Shown: positions 12,724 through 21,710 of the stretch, piece after piece
Numbering within the stretch: position 1 is the stretch's first letter
How the letters are laid out: each line of letters starts with the position of its first letter
From: Pseudomonas nitroreducens TX1
Lineage (GTDB): Bacteria; Pseudomonadota; Gammaproteobacteria; Pseudomonadales; Pseudomonadaceae
Assembly (NCBI RefSeq): GCF_000313755.1
Contig: NZ_AMZB01000138.1
Location: forward strand, 225,505 to 289,504
Length of the DNA: 64,000 nucleotides
Direction of reading: 5' to 3'
The notes under the pieces: model-generated
Databases searched by the model: none
What the model saw: only the letters and a program-made list of their open reading frames with translations
What the model was told of the DNA's origin: nothing
Made by a program: the position numbers and the translations under genes

Positions 12724-14628
12724 TCAGTACACCGCCCCCACCGGGTACACGTAGGCATTCACGTCATAGAACGGCGTGCGCTGGTAGAACCACTGCAGGC
12801 GTGCCTGGGCGTCCTTGGCGAAGGCCTTGTCGTCCTTGAGCTTCTGCTCGAACTCGGCTTTCAGCTTCGGGTCCTCGGCGAGCATCTTGCGCGCCATCGG
12901 CTCCATCACGTATTCCTCCGGCTCCTCGGCCACCACCAGGGTCGAATTGAAGAAGCCCCAGGACCAGAACGAGTCAGGGCTTTCCGCCGTCAGCAGGTTG
13001 ACCGCCAGCACGCCCAGCGGCTGGTCGGTGTCGATCACCACCGAGCCCGCCGGGTAGGTCTGCAGGCGCTGGAACGGCTTGCCGACGCCACTGACCAGCA
13101 GATGCCCCTCGTAGCCGGGAATCTCGTTGGTGGCAGCGCGATCCGGCTCGAATCCGCCGGCCAACTTGATGTCGTCCATGCGGTACAGCGTCACCTCGAT
13201 GGGCGTGGCCTTGTCGAGGGTCTTCATCTGGATGCCGTGGGACTTCAGGCGCGCGATCACCTCGCTCCACTGCACCGGCACCACGTATTGCTTCGGCCGC
13301 TTCACCACCAGGTCCGGCACCGAGTTGTCGGTGATCGGCACGTTCAGCTGCTTGGGCTTGTTGCTCCAGACAATGGTCTTCTTGCCGGTGATGGGCGATT
13401 CCTCGTAGCGGTAGTCGCCCACGGTGAACGGCGTGTGCTGCGCCTCGCCCGGCTTCCAGGTGAGCGTCACCTGCTGCTGCGTCGCCAGCCGTTCGCGATC
13501 CTTGGTGATCGCCTGCTTCAGCGAATCGGCGTTATCGCCGATCACCTGGAACATCGCCTTGAGCATCACGTAGTTGCCCAGCACCTGGGTTTCATAGGGG
13601 TGCAGCGCGTGCTGCTCGATCAGGATCGAGGGCACGTTGCGGATGTCGCCGTACTGGTTGGAGAAACGCGCCAGGTCCGTGCGGTACGGGTAGTAGCCCT
13701 GGGTCGGGTCCTGGTTGTCGTTGAAGCTGATGCACTCGTGCACCACATGCCCGTCGCCCTCCAGCGCCTTGTACACCGGGCCGCGCATGACGCTGTCCAT
13801 CCACTGGCTGGAGGCCGGCGACCAGCCATTGCCGTTGTGGCAGTAGGAGCTGTCGTAGGGGTACATGGCGCCGTCGGTGGAATGGGTGTCGGCGAAAAAG
13901 CTCAGGTCGTACTGGTTGAACACCCAGGCAACGTTGCGGATTTCCGCGCTGTCGAGCTTGGTGAAGTCGCGGTTGAGGTTGTAGTTCAGGCCGTTGACCC
14001 GCCAGCCGGTGACCTCTGGGCCGTTCTGGTTGATCCGCCCGTAGGGGCTGCGCCGCAGGTCGCCGTCGATGTTCACGGTGGGGATGAAGAGGATGTTGAC
14101 CTTGTCCAGCACGCCGGCCAGCGGCTTGTCGCCGGTGGTCATGTCGCGCAGTAGCATGAACATGGCGTCCTTGCCGTTGGCCTCGCCCGGGTGGATTTCA
14201 GCCTCGACGAAGATCGTCGGCTTGCCGGACTTGTTCAGCCCGGCCGGCGACTTGTCCGCCTCGCGGCTGGCGGTCACAAGCAGCATCGGCTCGCCGGTGG
14301 CGCTGTTCTCCGGCAGGTCGCTCAGGGCGATGGCGCCGCCGGAGGCATCGGATAGCTTCTGCAGCCAGGCACGGGTCTGGTGGTAGTCGGAGGTCTGCCT
14401 GAAGCCGGTGGATTCGGCCAGGGTGATCAGCGAGTTGTCGGCCTTGGCGATGTACTTCGTGCTGGTGAGCTTCTGCTCGAACATCGCCGGGAGGATGCGC
14501 GTCTTGGCGGTGGCGCTGTAGCCGCTGTCATCGATGTACCCCGGCGCCGAAGGCAGGGCGGCATACAGGGGCAGGCTGGAGGTGGCAAAGAGGCCGGCGA
14601 GTAGCACTCGGGACGAGAGGTGGTCCAT
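12724..14628 (-). CDS. secreted M14 family zinc carboxypeptidase
   Basis: A 634-residue exported metallopeptidase. The ATG at 14628 has AAGGAG eight bases upstream and gives a signal peptide ending LPLYA-ALPS near residue 23-24. Zinc ligands of the M14 fold are visible: His146 and Glu149 in EIHPGEANGKD, and His249 in FADTHSTDG; NQNGP and LNYNLNRDF match the substrate-binding region. The C-terminal third (from about residue 430) is a separate beta-rich part without a recognised motif. It should trim C-terminal residues from peptides in the periplasm or outside the cell. The frame is open far upstream of the chosen start, but that part is the shadow of the next gene. It follows the TPR-C39 gene on the same strand after 175 bases. 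Confidence 0.85.
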   Translation of the reverse strand: MDHLSSRVLLAGLFATSSLPLYAALPSAPGYIDDSGYSATAKTRILPAMFEQKLTSTKYIAKADNSLITLAESTGFRQTSDYHQTRAWLQKLSDASGGAIALSDLPENSATGEPMLLVTASREADKSPAGLNKSGKPTIFVEAEIHPGEANGKDAMFMLLRDMTTGDKPLAGVLDKVNILFIPTVNIDGDLRRSPYGRINQNGPEVTGWRVNGLNYNLNRDFTKLDSAEIRNVAWVFNQYDLSFFADTHSTDGAMYPYDSSYCHNGNGWSPASSQWMDSVMRGPVYKALEGDGHVVHECISFNDNQDPTQGYYPYRTDLARFSNQYGDIRNVPSILIEQHALHPYETQVLGNYVMLKAMFQVIGDNADSLKQAITKDRERLATQQQVTLTWKPGEAQHTPFTVGDYRYEESPITGKKTIVWSNKPKQLNVPITDNSVPDLVVKRPKQYVVPVQWSEVIARLKSHGIQMKTLDKATPIEVTLYRMDDIKLAGGFEPDRAATNEIPGYEGHLLVSGVGKPFQRLQTYPAGSVVIDTDQPLGVLAVNLLTAESPDSFWSWGFFNSTLVVAEEPEEYVMEPMARKMLAEDPKLKAEFEQKLKDDKAFAKDAQARLQWFYQRTPFYDVNAYVYPVGAVY

Positions 14629-14803
14629 GAAAGATTCTCCTTTTGCAGCAAAATCGTCCTGCGGACGCGTCTGCGCCCATGCATGAACCATAGACAACCT
14701 GCGAAAAACGCCAGCGCGGTTCGTCGTCGCGCCCTGCGTCGCAGAGCGGCCCGGCTGCCCTGGATGGCCGCCGGCGCCGCCTGCTGATGTCGTTGACAGC
14801 GAC

Positions 14804-17800
14804 TCAGTGCAGCTGAATCCGCCACCACAGGCGTTCCAGCCAAGAGCGCTGACGCCGTGCCAGCGCCGCGGCCAGTCGGCGGCGCAGCCGACGATAGGCC
14901 GCCTGGCTGCGGCTGGCTGCCGCCTGCCGGCGCGCCAATTCGAATTGCCCTTGCGCATGACGCGCATGCCCACTTTCACGCGCCTCGCGGTAGCCCTCCG
15001 CCAGGTGCCACAGGCAGGCGTAGTAAGGCCGCAGCGATTCCACGGGGATTGCCGCCAGGCCGCTGGCCAACTCGCCCAGGTTATCGCTGATCGCGTGATC
15101 GACAGCCAACCACAACCGGGCCTCCAGGTTGCCGTCATCCAGGGCCAGGGCGCGCCGGGAGGCCTCACCGGCCTCCTCGTCCCTGCCCAGCTCGCGCAGG
15201 CCCAGGGAAAGATTGTCCAGCGCCCAGGCCGGTGCATCGCTGCGCTCGCGCCAGTCGCCCAGCATGCTGGTCAGGGTGTACCACTCGCCATGGTTGGAGA
15301 GCGCGTAGCTGGCATGGGACCAGATCCGCATGTCTCTTTTCATCGTCTCGCGCAGCAGGTAGCAGGTGCTGCGCAGCACCGCACTGTCAGCAGGGCGGTC
15401 GGCCAGCAGGCCCAACATCGCCACGGCGAGGTTCCCCTGGCGGTCCTTGGGCAGCATGCGCTTGAACGCCCTCAGCAGCCCTCCCGGCACCAGCGCTCCA
15501 GCCTGGCGCCGCAGCCAGGCGCGGGCGGCCACCGAATTGGCGCTGCCCTGCTCCAGGCATTGCTCCACCTCCTGCACCAGGACATGTTCGCGCCTGGCCC
15601 CCATCACCGAATCTTCGGCCCGGCCCCAGACTTCCCCGGCGTCCTCGTCACTCTGCGCGAGGCGCTTCAGGCCGTCGCGAAGGTGCGCGGCGAAACGGTC
15701 CTCGGCCACCCCGAGGCGCACCATCCGTAGATAGAGGGCCGGCCCCGTCGTGTGGACGGCCATGGCATGCAGCATTTCCTCGCAGGCAATAGTCGCCTGG
15801 CGATCCAGGCGCAGGTCGAACAGTTGGAACCAGGCGAACGGGTAGTTGGCATCCAGCTGCAGGGCGCGTTCGAAGGAGGCCTCCGCCTGGGTAGGCTGCG
15901 CGGCGGCGACCAGCGCATGCCCCAGGAAACCATGGGCCATCGCCAGTTGCGGGCGCAATGCGACCATCTGCCGGGCGGCTTCGACATAAGGCGCGGCCTC
16001 GCCATCCTCATCGTGATAGTCGGCCAGTTGGCGCCAGCCTTCGAAGAAGTTCTCCGCCCGCGCCAGCAGTTGCCTCAGCACGCCCACCGCCTCCCGGTTC
16101 CGCCCCGCGGCGCGCTGGGCGCGAGCGCGGTACACTTCGAACTCCACCGGCGCGTTGCCCTGCCAGGGCGGCCCATCGAGCCACTGGCCCACCTCCTCGA
16201 AGCGGCGCTGCTCGATCAGCCATTTCAGATAGCCCTCTCCTGCTGCCCAGCCGAAAGGCGCCAGGCGCAAGGCTTCACGCCAGGCCGCGCCACGCTCGTC
16301 GCCCTGGCTGAGTTCGGCCAAGGCCTGCCAGGCGGCCGGGTCACCGGCGCGCAGCTCCACCAGTTGCCTGGCCAGCGTGACGGCCGCTTCCGGCGTGCGC
16401 TCGCGCTCGTCCAGCTCTCGTAGCTGAGTCCACGCCCACTGGTTATCCGGCTCCTCCTTCAGGGCCCTTTCCAGAGCCTCGCGCTGCTTGACGAAGCGCT
16501 CGACGCGCCCCAGCAGATAGGCCTGCCAGACCCGCAAGGCAGTATTCTCCGGCTCGCGCAGCAGCGCACGCTTGAGCAGTGCCAGCCCCGGCGCCAGCTC
16601 GGCATTTTCCTCCAGCAGCGATTCCAGGTAGGTGCGAATGGCCGGGACCCAGACGAGGTTGATGGCGAAGCTCTTCTCCAGCACCTCGCGACACGCGGCA
16701 AAGTCCTTCGCGACAAGGTGCAGCTGGGCCAGCTCCAGGTAAAGGCGCGGCAGCAGAGGGAAGCGCTCGATGGCGCTGTTCAGCAGGCTGCTGGCGGCCT
16801 CCTGCTGGCCGCACGCGCGTTGCTGGATCGCGACCGCCAGCCAGGCTTGCCACAGGTCGGGGCGCTGCGCCAGCGCCTCCTGCAGCGTCTGCAGAACCCC
16901 CTCCGCTTCGAGCAACGGCTGCGCGACGCGCTGGTAGCCCAGCAGGCCGTCGCCGAAGGTCACCTGCCGCTTGAGCTGGTCGGCCACCAGGGCCAGCGCC
17001 TCCAGGCTTTCTTCCCGGCTGGTGGCCAGTTCCACCAGTGTCTCGATGGCGTAGTCGTTGTCGATCGAGCGCTCCAGCGCCAGCCGCAGGTATTCCCGCG
17101 CCATCTCGCGCTCGCCGCGCCGCAGGCGCACGAAGGCCATGGTCGAAGCCCCGTTGGACGAGCGCGGTTCCAATCCAAGCGCGGCCTCGGCCAGCTCCAG
17201 CGCCTCATCGCCGCGCGCCTGGTTGGCCAGGTTGACCGCCAGTTCGCGCAGCGCCCAGGGATAGGCCGGGTTGATCGCCAGCAGATGGCGCAACGCTCGC
17301 TCCTTGTCGACCAGGGGCTCGCTCGAAAGCCATCCGTAGTGCATCTCCGCTACCCCGCAGTGATGGGGGTAACGCGCCACGAGGTCAGCCAGGTGCGCGA
17401 GCGCCGCCGCCCGTCCCTGGCGCTTCTGCAGCAGATCGGCGTACAGACGTTGCAGGCCCAGGTTGAGCGGCTCCTGCTCGAGCGCCTCGCCCACCTCCCG
17501 CAAGGCCAGCTCATGGTCGGCGCCGCTGCGCTGCAGGTGCCAGGCGTGGGCGCGCACCCAGCGCCCGCGCTGGCAGCGCGACTCGGCCCGGCGCAGGCAG
17601 GCCTCGGCTTCCTCCAGCCGGCCGTAGCGCCCATAGGCATCCGAGGCGTACAGCAGCATTTCGGGGTCCTCGGGCAGTCGCGCGAGCCCCCGCTCCAGCA
17701 ACGTGAACATCTCCTGCACACGCTCCAGTTCATCTAGCAGCTGGCACAGACTGATCACCGGCCCGCTGTTGCGATTTCCCAGGCGTTCAGCCCGTTGCCG

Positions 17801-19765
17801 GAGGAATTCCAGCGCCACTTCGCCCTGACGCAACCAGCGGCTGGCACGGAAGTAGGCCAACGCGTGGCCTTCATTGAATTCGTCGAGGCAGGCGGCAACC
17901 CGATACAGCTCGGTGGCCTCCTCCTGCCGGCCCTCGCCCCAGAGCAGCGAGGCAAGCCCCTGCCAGGCCGTCGCCAGCGTCGGATGACCATACAGGGCAC
18001 GCTGGAAAAGCGCCTGCGCCTGCGCCTGGCGGCTGCCGTCCTCGGCGAGGAAATGCGCATAGCGCACCAGCACCCAGACGTCCGCGCTATGCTCGGCGAT
18101 CTGCGAATACCACTCCTGCTGCTCCGCGCGGGTCGCCAACTGCTCCAGCGACGATGCCTTGGACAACTTCAGGTTGGCGTCCTCAGGAAACATCCTCAGC
18201 AATTTTTCGGTAGCCGCCAGGCGGCCCGCCTCGCTGCCATCGTACCCGGCCAGGGCTCGTTCGGCCTGCGCAGTCAGGCGGTCATCGGGCCAGTACAGCA
18301 GCATCCTGGCGAGACCTTCCCGCGCCTGTTCCCGATGATGCACTTCCAGGGCGCCGATCACGGCGTAATAGGCATCCCACTGCACCGTGTCAGGAAGCTC
18401 CAGCCCCTCCAGGCGCGCTGACTCTTCGACCGGCAGCATCAGCATGCCGCGCGGACCGAAAGCCTTGCGTTCGGCAAAGAAGGATTCGGCGAGCAGTTCG
18501 TTGTAATCGCGCTGTGATGGGTCGCGCAGCAACAAGGTGCCACGGGGGGCGTCATAACCGATGACTGCCTGCAGGTGTCCGCTGCCGGTAGTCTGCGTGG
18601 TGAGGGTGAACGGGATGCCGCGATCGATGAGCGCAACGCAACTGTTCCAGTCGACAGTGAACTCACGCGCCAGCCAGCCATTGCGCTCGGCCCAGTTGCG
18701 CTCTGCGAAATGGGGTGTGCCGTCGTAGCAGATCTCCTCCGCGACCTGCAGATGTTCGACGCCTCGTCCCCAGAACCGTGCAATCGCCGTCAATGTCGCG
18801 GGGCCGCAAGTGACGTGATGCTGTCGAACGAAAGACACCGGCAGCAAGCGGCGCTGTCCCTGGGGCGCCTGCAGTTTCTCGGCAATCCCCTGGTAGAAGC
18901 CGGGGCCGGCCTGTTCTGCATACAGCCGGCCGCTTTCATAGTCACCGCGCAGGCAGGCGATGTCGCAGTAGCGCGCGGCATACCAGCGCTTGAGTCCCAC
19001 GTCGTTGAGGCTGGCGCAGGCTTCGGCTCGGCGCAGGGTCTGCTCGGCCTCGTCGAGGCGTTGATGCTCGATCAGCCACCCGCCCAGCTGCGATAACAAC
19101 GCCGCGCTCTGTGTGTTCCCAGCCGCGCCCTGCAAGCGCTCGATGGCCTCGGCGTCGCGGCCGAGCAGCATTTCCATGGCAGCGGCCTGTTGTTGGGCCG
19201 CCCGGTAATCCGGCCAGGTCTCCAGCACACGCTCGCAGGCCTGCAGCGCCTCGGCGTAGCGATCCTCCTGCTCCAGGCAATAGGCCTGCTCGACGTGCAG
19301 CCAGGCTTGCCCCGGGCTCAGTTCCAGCGCGCGTTCCATGGTCTCGCGGGAGCGAGTGAAGTCACGCAGATGCGCAGCCAGCAGCGCGATGAAAGACAAC
19401 CATTCCGCCTCCTCATCGACAGTGCCATGGAGCGGAGCCAGCTGATGAAGCCAGCGCCAGACGAAATAGTGACCGCGCCGCGACAACAGCTCTCGCCCAT
19501 GCACCAGGCAGCCAGCATAGCTGCGACGGTCGGCACGCCAGGCGCGCCAGGCGAAAACCCGTGCCAGCCGCTGCGCCCCCAGGTGCCGCAGCAGCCGCGC
19601 GGCCAACGCCAGGGCCTGTGGCCCCCGCCACTCCTCCAGCGGCCCCAGCCGCAAGGCCTGTTCGTAGGCATCCTGAAATCTGCCGATGTCGCAGAGCCGC
19701 TCGATGTGCGCGACGTCCGCGATGCTGCCAGCCGCGACACAGGGTTCCAGATCGAATCCGTTCAT
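14804..19765 (-). CDS. giant TPR protein with an embedded C39-like cysteine peptidase domain
   Basis: A 1653-residue cytoplasmic-looking protein with no signal peptide or TM helix. Residues about 120-290 and 455-1560 are built from degenerate TPR-like helical pairs (repeated W/L/A-x-A-x-L patterns such as LLSQLGGWLIEHQRLDEAEQ). Between them, about residues 305-445, is a papain-like C39 peptidase module: Gln315, then HHVTCGPA with Cys320, His397 in GSGHLQAVIGYD and Asp415 in LLLRDPS. That is a complete Gln-Cys-His-Asp set. C39 domains cut after double-glycine leaders in bacteriocin exporters or act as stand-alone peptidases; here there is no ABC transporter. The partner and substrate are unknown. 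A related stand-alone TPR-C39 architecture exists in other bacteria, but I cannot name this protein. Divergent from the ThDP gene. Confidence 0.8.
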   Translation of the reverse strand: MNGFDLEPCVAAGSIADVAHIERLCDIGRFQDAYEQALRLGPLEEWRGPQALALAARLLRHLGAQRLARVFAWRAWRADRRSYAGCLVHGRELLSRRGHYFVWRWLHQLAPLHGTVDEEAEWLSFIALLAAHLRDFTRSRETMERALELSPGQAWLHVEQAYCLEQEDRYAEALQACERVLETWPDYRAAQQQAAAMEMLLGRDAEAIERLQGAAGNTQSAALLSQLGGWLIEHQRLDEAEQTLRRAEACASLNDVGLKRWYAARYCDIACLRGDYESGRLYAEQAGPGFYQGIAEKLQAPQGQRRLLPVSFVRQHHVTCGPATLTAIARFWGRGVEHLQVAEEICYDGTPHFAERNWAERNGWLAREFTVDWNSCVALIDRGIPFTLTTQTTGSGHLQAVIGYDAPRGTLLLRDPSQRDYNELLAESFFAERKAFGPRGMLMLPVEESARLEGLELPDTVQWDAYYAVIGALEVHHREQAREGLARMLLYWPDDRLTAQAERALAGYDGSEAGRLAATEKLLRMFPEDANLKLSKASSLEQLATRAEQQEWYSQIAEHSADVWVLVRYAHFLAEDGSRQAQAQALFQRALYGHPTLATAWQGLASLLWGEGRQEEATELYRVAACLDEFNEGHALAYFRASRWLRQGEVALEFLRQRAERLGNRNSGPVISLCQLLDELERVQEMFTLLERGLARLPEDPEMLLYASDAYGRYGRLEEAEACLRRAESRCQRGRWVRAHAWHLQRSGADHELALREVGEALEQEPLNLGLQRLYADLLQKRQGRAAALAHLADLVARYPHHCGVAEMHYGWLSSEPLVDKERALRHLLAINPAYPWALRELAVNLANQARGDEALELAEAALGLEPRSSNGASTMAFVRLRRGEREMAREYLRLALERSIDNDYAIETLVELATSREESLEALALVADQLKRQVTFGDGLLGYQRVAQPLLEAEGVLQTLQEALAQRPDLWQAWLAVAIQQRACGQQEAASSLLNSAIERFPLLPRLYLELAQLHLVAKDFAACREVLEKSFAINLVWVPAIRTYLESLLEENAELAPGLALLKRALLREPENTALRVWQAYLLGRVERFVKQREALERALKEEPDNQWAWTQLRELDERERTPEAAVTLARQLVELRAGDPAAWQALAELSQGDERGAAWREALRLAPFGWAAGEGYLKWLIEQRRFEEVGQWLDGPPWQGNAPVEFEVYRARAQRAAGRNREAVGVLRQLLARAENFFEGWRQLADYHDEDGEAAPYVEAARQMVALRPQLAMAHGFLGHALVAAAQPTQAEASFERALQLDANYPFAWFQLFDLRLDRQATIACEEMLHAMAVHTTGPALYLRMVRLGVAEDRFAAHLRDGLKRLAQSDEDAGEVWGRAEDSVMGARREHVLVQEVEQCLEQGSANSVAARAWLRRQAGALVPGGLLRAFKRMLPKDRQGNLAVAMLGLLADRPADSAVLRSTCYLLRETMKRDMRIWSHASYALSNHGEWYTLTSMLGDWRERSDAPAWALDNLSLGLRELGRDEEAGEASRRALALDDGNLEARLWLAVDHAISDNLGELASGLAAIPVESLRPYYACLWHLAEGYREARESGHARHAQGQFELARRQAAASRSQAAYRRLRRRLAAALARRQRSWLERLWWRIQLH

Positions 19766-19961
19766 TGACTACGCCCTCCTGAATGGCAGGAAGATAGTGC
19801 CGTGCCCTCGTAGGATCGGCCAGTGACTTTTCGCCGACAACCAGGCTCTACCGGCTGCACCGCCATTCCTTGCCGGAATGACCTCCGGAAGAATCGTCGC
19901 TTGGAAGGCAGCGCTGCTTGGCTGAAGATCAGCGGCACCCATCCCCCTCAAGCGAACAGCC

Positions 19962-21614
19962 ATGCCAGACTCTCCAGCCCGCAACGGCGGCCAGATCCTC
20001 GTCGATGCCCTGCAGCTCCACGCGGTTGACACCGTCTACTGCATCCCCGGCGAAAGCTACCTGCCGGTACTCGATGCACTGCACGACGCGTCGGGTATCC
20101 GGACCATCGTCACCCGCCACGAAGGCGCCGCGTCGAACATGGCGGACGCCTACGGCAAGCTCACCGGCCGCCCCGGAATCTGCTTCGTCACCCGCGGGCC
20201 GGGTGCGACCCACGCAGCCAACGGCGTGCACACGGCGATGCAGGACTCGACGCCGATGATCCTGTTCATCGGCCAGGTGGAAAGCGCCTTCAAGGGCCGC
20301 GAAGCCTTCCAGGAAGTGGATTACCGGCAGATGTTCGGCGGCCTGGCCAAGTGGGCCACCGAAGTCGAGGACATCCGCCGCCTTCCCGAGATCGTTGCCC
20401 GCGCCTTCCGTGTCGCCCAGTCCGGACGCCCCGGCCCGGTGGTCATCGGGCTGCCGGAGGAAGCGCTGTTCGGCTCCGCGCAGGTCGCAGACATGAAGCC
20501 GACACCGATTACCCGAGCTACGCCAAGCGCCGACTCGTTGGCCGAACTGCGTGAGCGCCTGAGCCGGGCCAAGCGCCCGCTGCTGATCGTCGGCGGCACT
20601 GGCTGGACCCAGGAGGCGTGCGCGCAGGTTCGCGCCTTCGCCCGCACCAACCGCCTGCCGCTGGTGGCTTCGTTCCGACGCCAGGACCTGATCGACAACC
20701 GCGACGAGCAGTACGCCGGCCAGCTCGGCTTCGGCGCCTCGCCCAAGCTGACCGACCGCGTGCAGGAGGCCGATCTGCTGGTCGTGCTGGGGTCGCGCCT
20801 GAGCGAAACGCCAACCGCCGGCTACACCCTGGTCCAGAGCCCGCGCCCGGTACAGGGCATGATCCACGTCTACCCCGATGCCAGCGAACTGGGCCGCGTC
20901 TACCAGGCGGACCAGAGTATCCAGGCCGGCATGCCGGAGATCGCCGCCGCCCTCGCCAACCTCGCGCCCCTCTCCGGGACGCCCTGGGCCGAATGGACCG
21001 CCGCTGCCCGCGCCGATTACCTCAGCTACATCACGCCGCCGACCGCGGAACCGCCGCAGGGCGTGGACCTCGCCCAGGTCATCCAGCACCTGAACGAGAC
21101 GCTGCCGGACGACGCGGTGATCAGCAACGGCGCCGGCAACTACGCCGTCTGGGTGCACCGCTTCTACCGCTATCGCTCGCCGCGCAGCCAACTGGCCCCC
21201 ACCAATGGCGCCATGGGCTACGGCTTCCCCGCCGCCATCGCCGCCAAGCTGCGCGATCCGCAGCGCAGCGTGGTGTGCTTCGCCGGTGACGGCTGTTTCA
21301 TGATGTACCCGCAGGAACTGGCCACCGCCGTGCAATATGGCGCCGCGCTGACTGTCATCGTGGTCAACAACGGCATGCTCGGCACCATCCGCATGCACCA
21401 GGAGCGCGAATACCCCGGCCGCATCAGCGGGACCGAGCTGCGCAACCCCGACTTCGTCGCCCTGGCCCAGGCCTTCGGCGCCCATGGCGAGCGGGTCGAA
21501 CGCACCGAGGATTTCGCCGCCGCCTTCGCGCGCGCCCAGGCCAGCGGCAAGCCGTCCCTGATCGAGCTGCGCACCGACCCGAAGCAGATCACCCCGGTCG
21601 CCCGGCTGCCGTGA
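19962..21614 (+). CDS. thiamine diphosphate-dependent enzyme, acetolactate synthase-like
   Basis: A 550-residue member of the ThDP enzyme superfamily with the three expected domains: PYR (residues 8-180, cofactor-activating Glu54 in RHEGAAS), a central FAD/ADP-fold domain (190-330), and PP (365-540) with GDGCFMMYPQELATAVQYG and VIVVNNGMLG, the Mg-ThDP binding motif from GDG to NN. It resembles acetolactate synthase large subunits, yet no small regulatory subunit gene follows; an SLC13 permease follows instead. It could be a benzoylformate-, oxalyl- or sulfopyruvate-type decarboxylase or an anabolic-like ALS. The substrate cannot be told from sequence alone. Confidence 0.82.
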   Translation: MPDSPARNGGQILVDALQLHAVDTVYCIPGESYLPVLDALHDASGIRTIVTRHEGAASNMADAYGKLTGRPGICFVTRGPGATHAANGVHTAMQDSTPMILFIGQVESAFKGREAFQEVDYRQMFGGLAKWATEVEDIRRLPEIVARAFRVAQSGRPGPVVIGLPEEALFGSAQVADMKPTPITRATPSADSLAELRERLSRAKRPLLIVGGTGWTQEACAQVRAFARTNRLPLVASFRRQDLIDNRDEQYAGQLGFGASPKLTDRVQEADLLVVLGSRLSETPTAGYTLVQSPRPVQGMIHVYPDASELGRVYQADQSIQAGMPEIAAALANLAPLSGTPWAEWTAAARADYLSYITPPTAEPPQGVDLAQVIQHLNETLPDDAVISNGAGNYAVWVHRFYRYRSPRSQLAPTNGAMGYGFPAAIAAKLRDPQRSVVCFAGDGCFMMYPQELATAVQYGAALTVIVVNNGMLGTIRMHQEREYPGRISGTELRNPDFVALAQAFGAHGERVERTEDFAAAFARAQASGKPSLIELRTDPKQITPVARLP

Positions 21615-21710
21615 CCTGGGGCGTGAGGCTTCGCTAAGCTGCATCGGATCAACGCAACGTGCCCGCCACAACGGGCACAATGGCGAGCCGAACATCTGCT
21701 AGGGAAGCGC

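Noticed and set aside
14629..15237. Upstream extension of the M14 carboxypeptidase reading frame
   Set aside because: It overlaps the 3' end of the TPR-C39 gene in another frame. ATG 14628 has a ribosome site and a signal peptide.
19962..21614. Calling the ThDP enzyme acetolactate synthase IlvB/IlvI
   Set aside because: No small regulatory subunit gene follows and the context is a transporter, so only the superfamily is supported.
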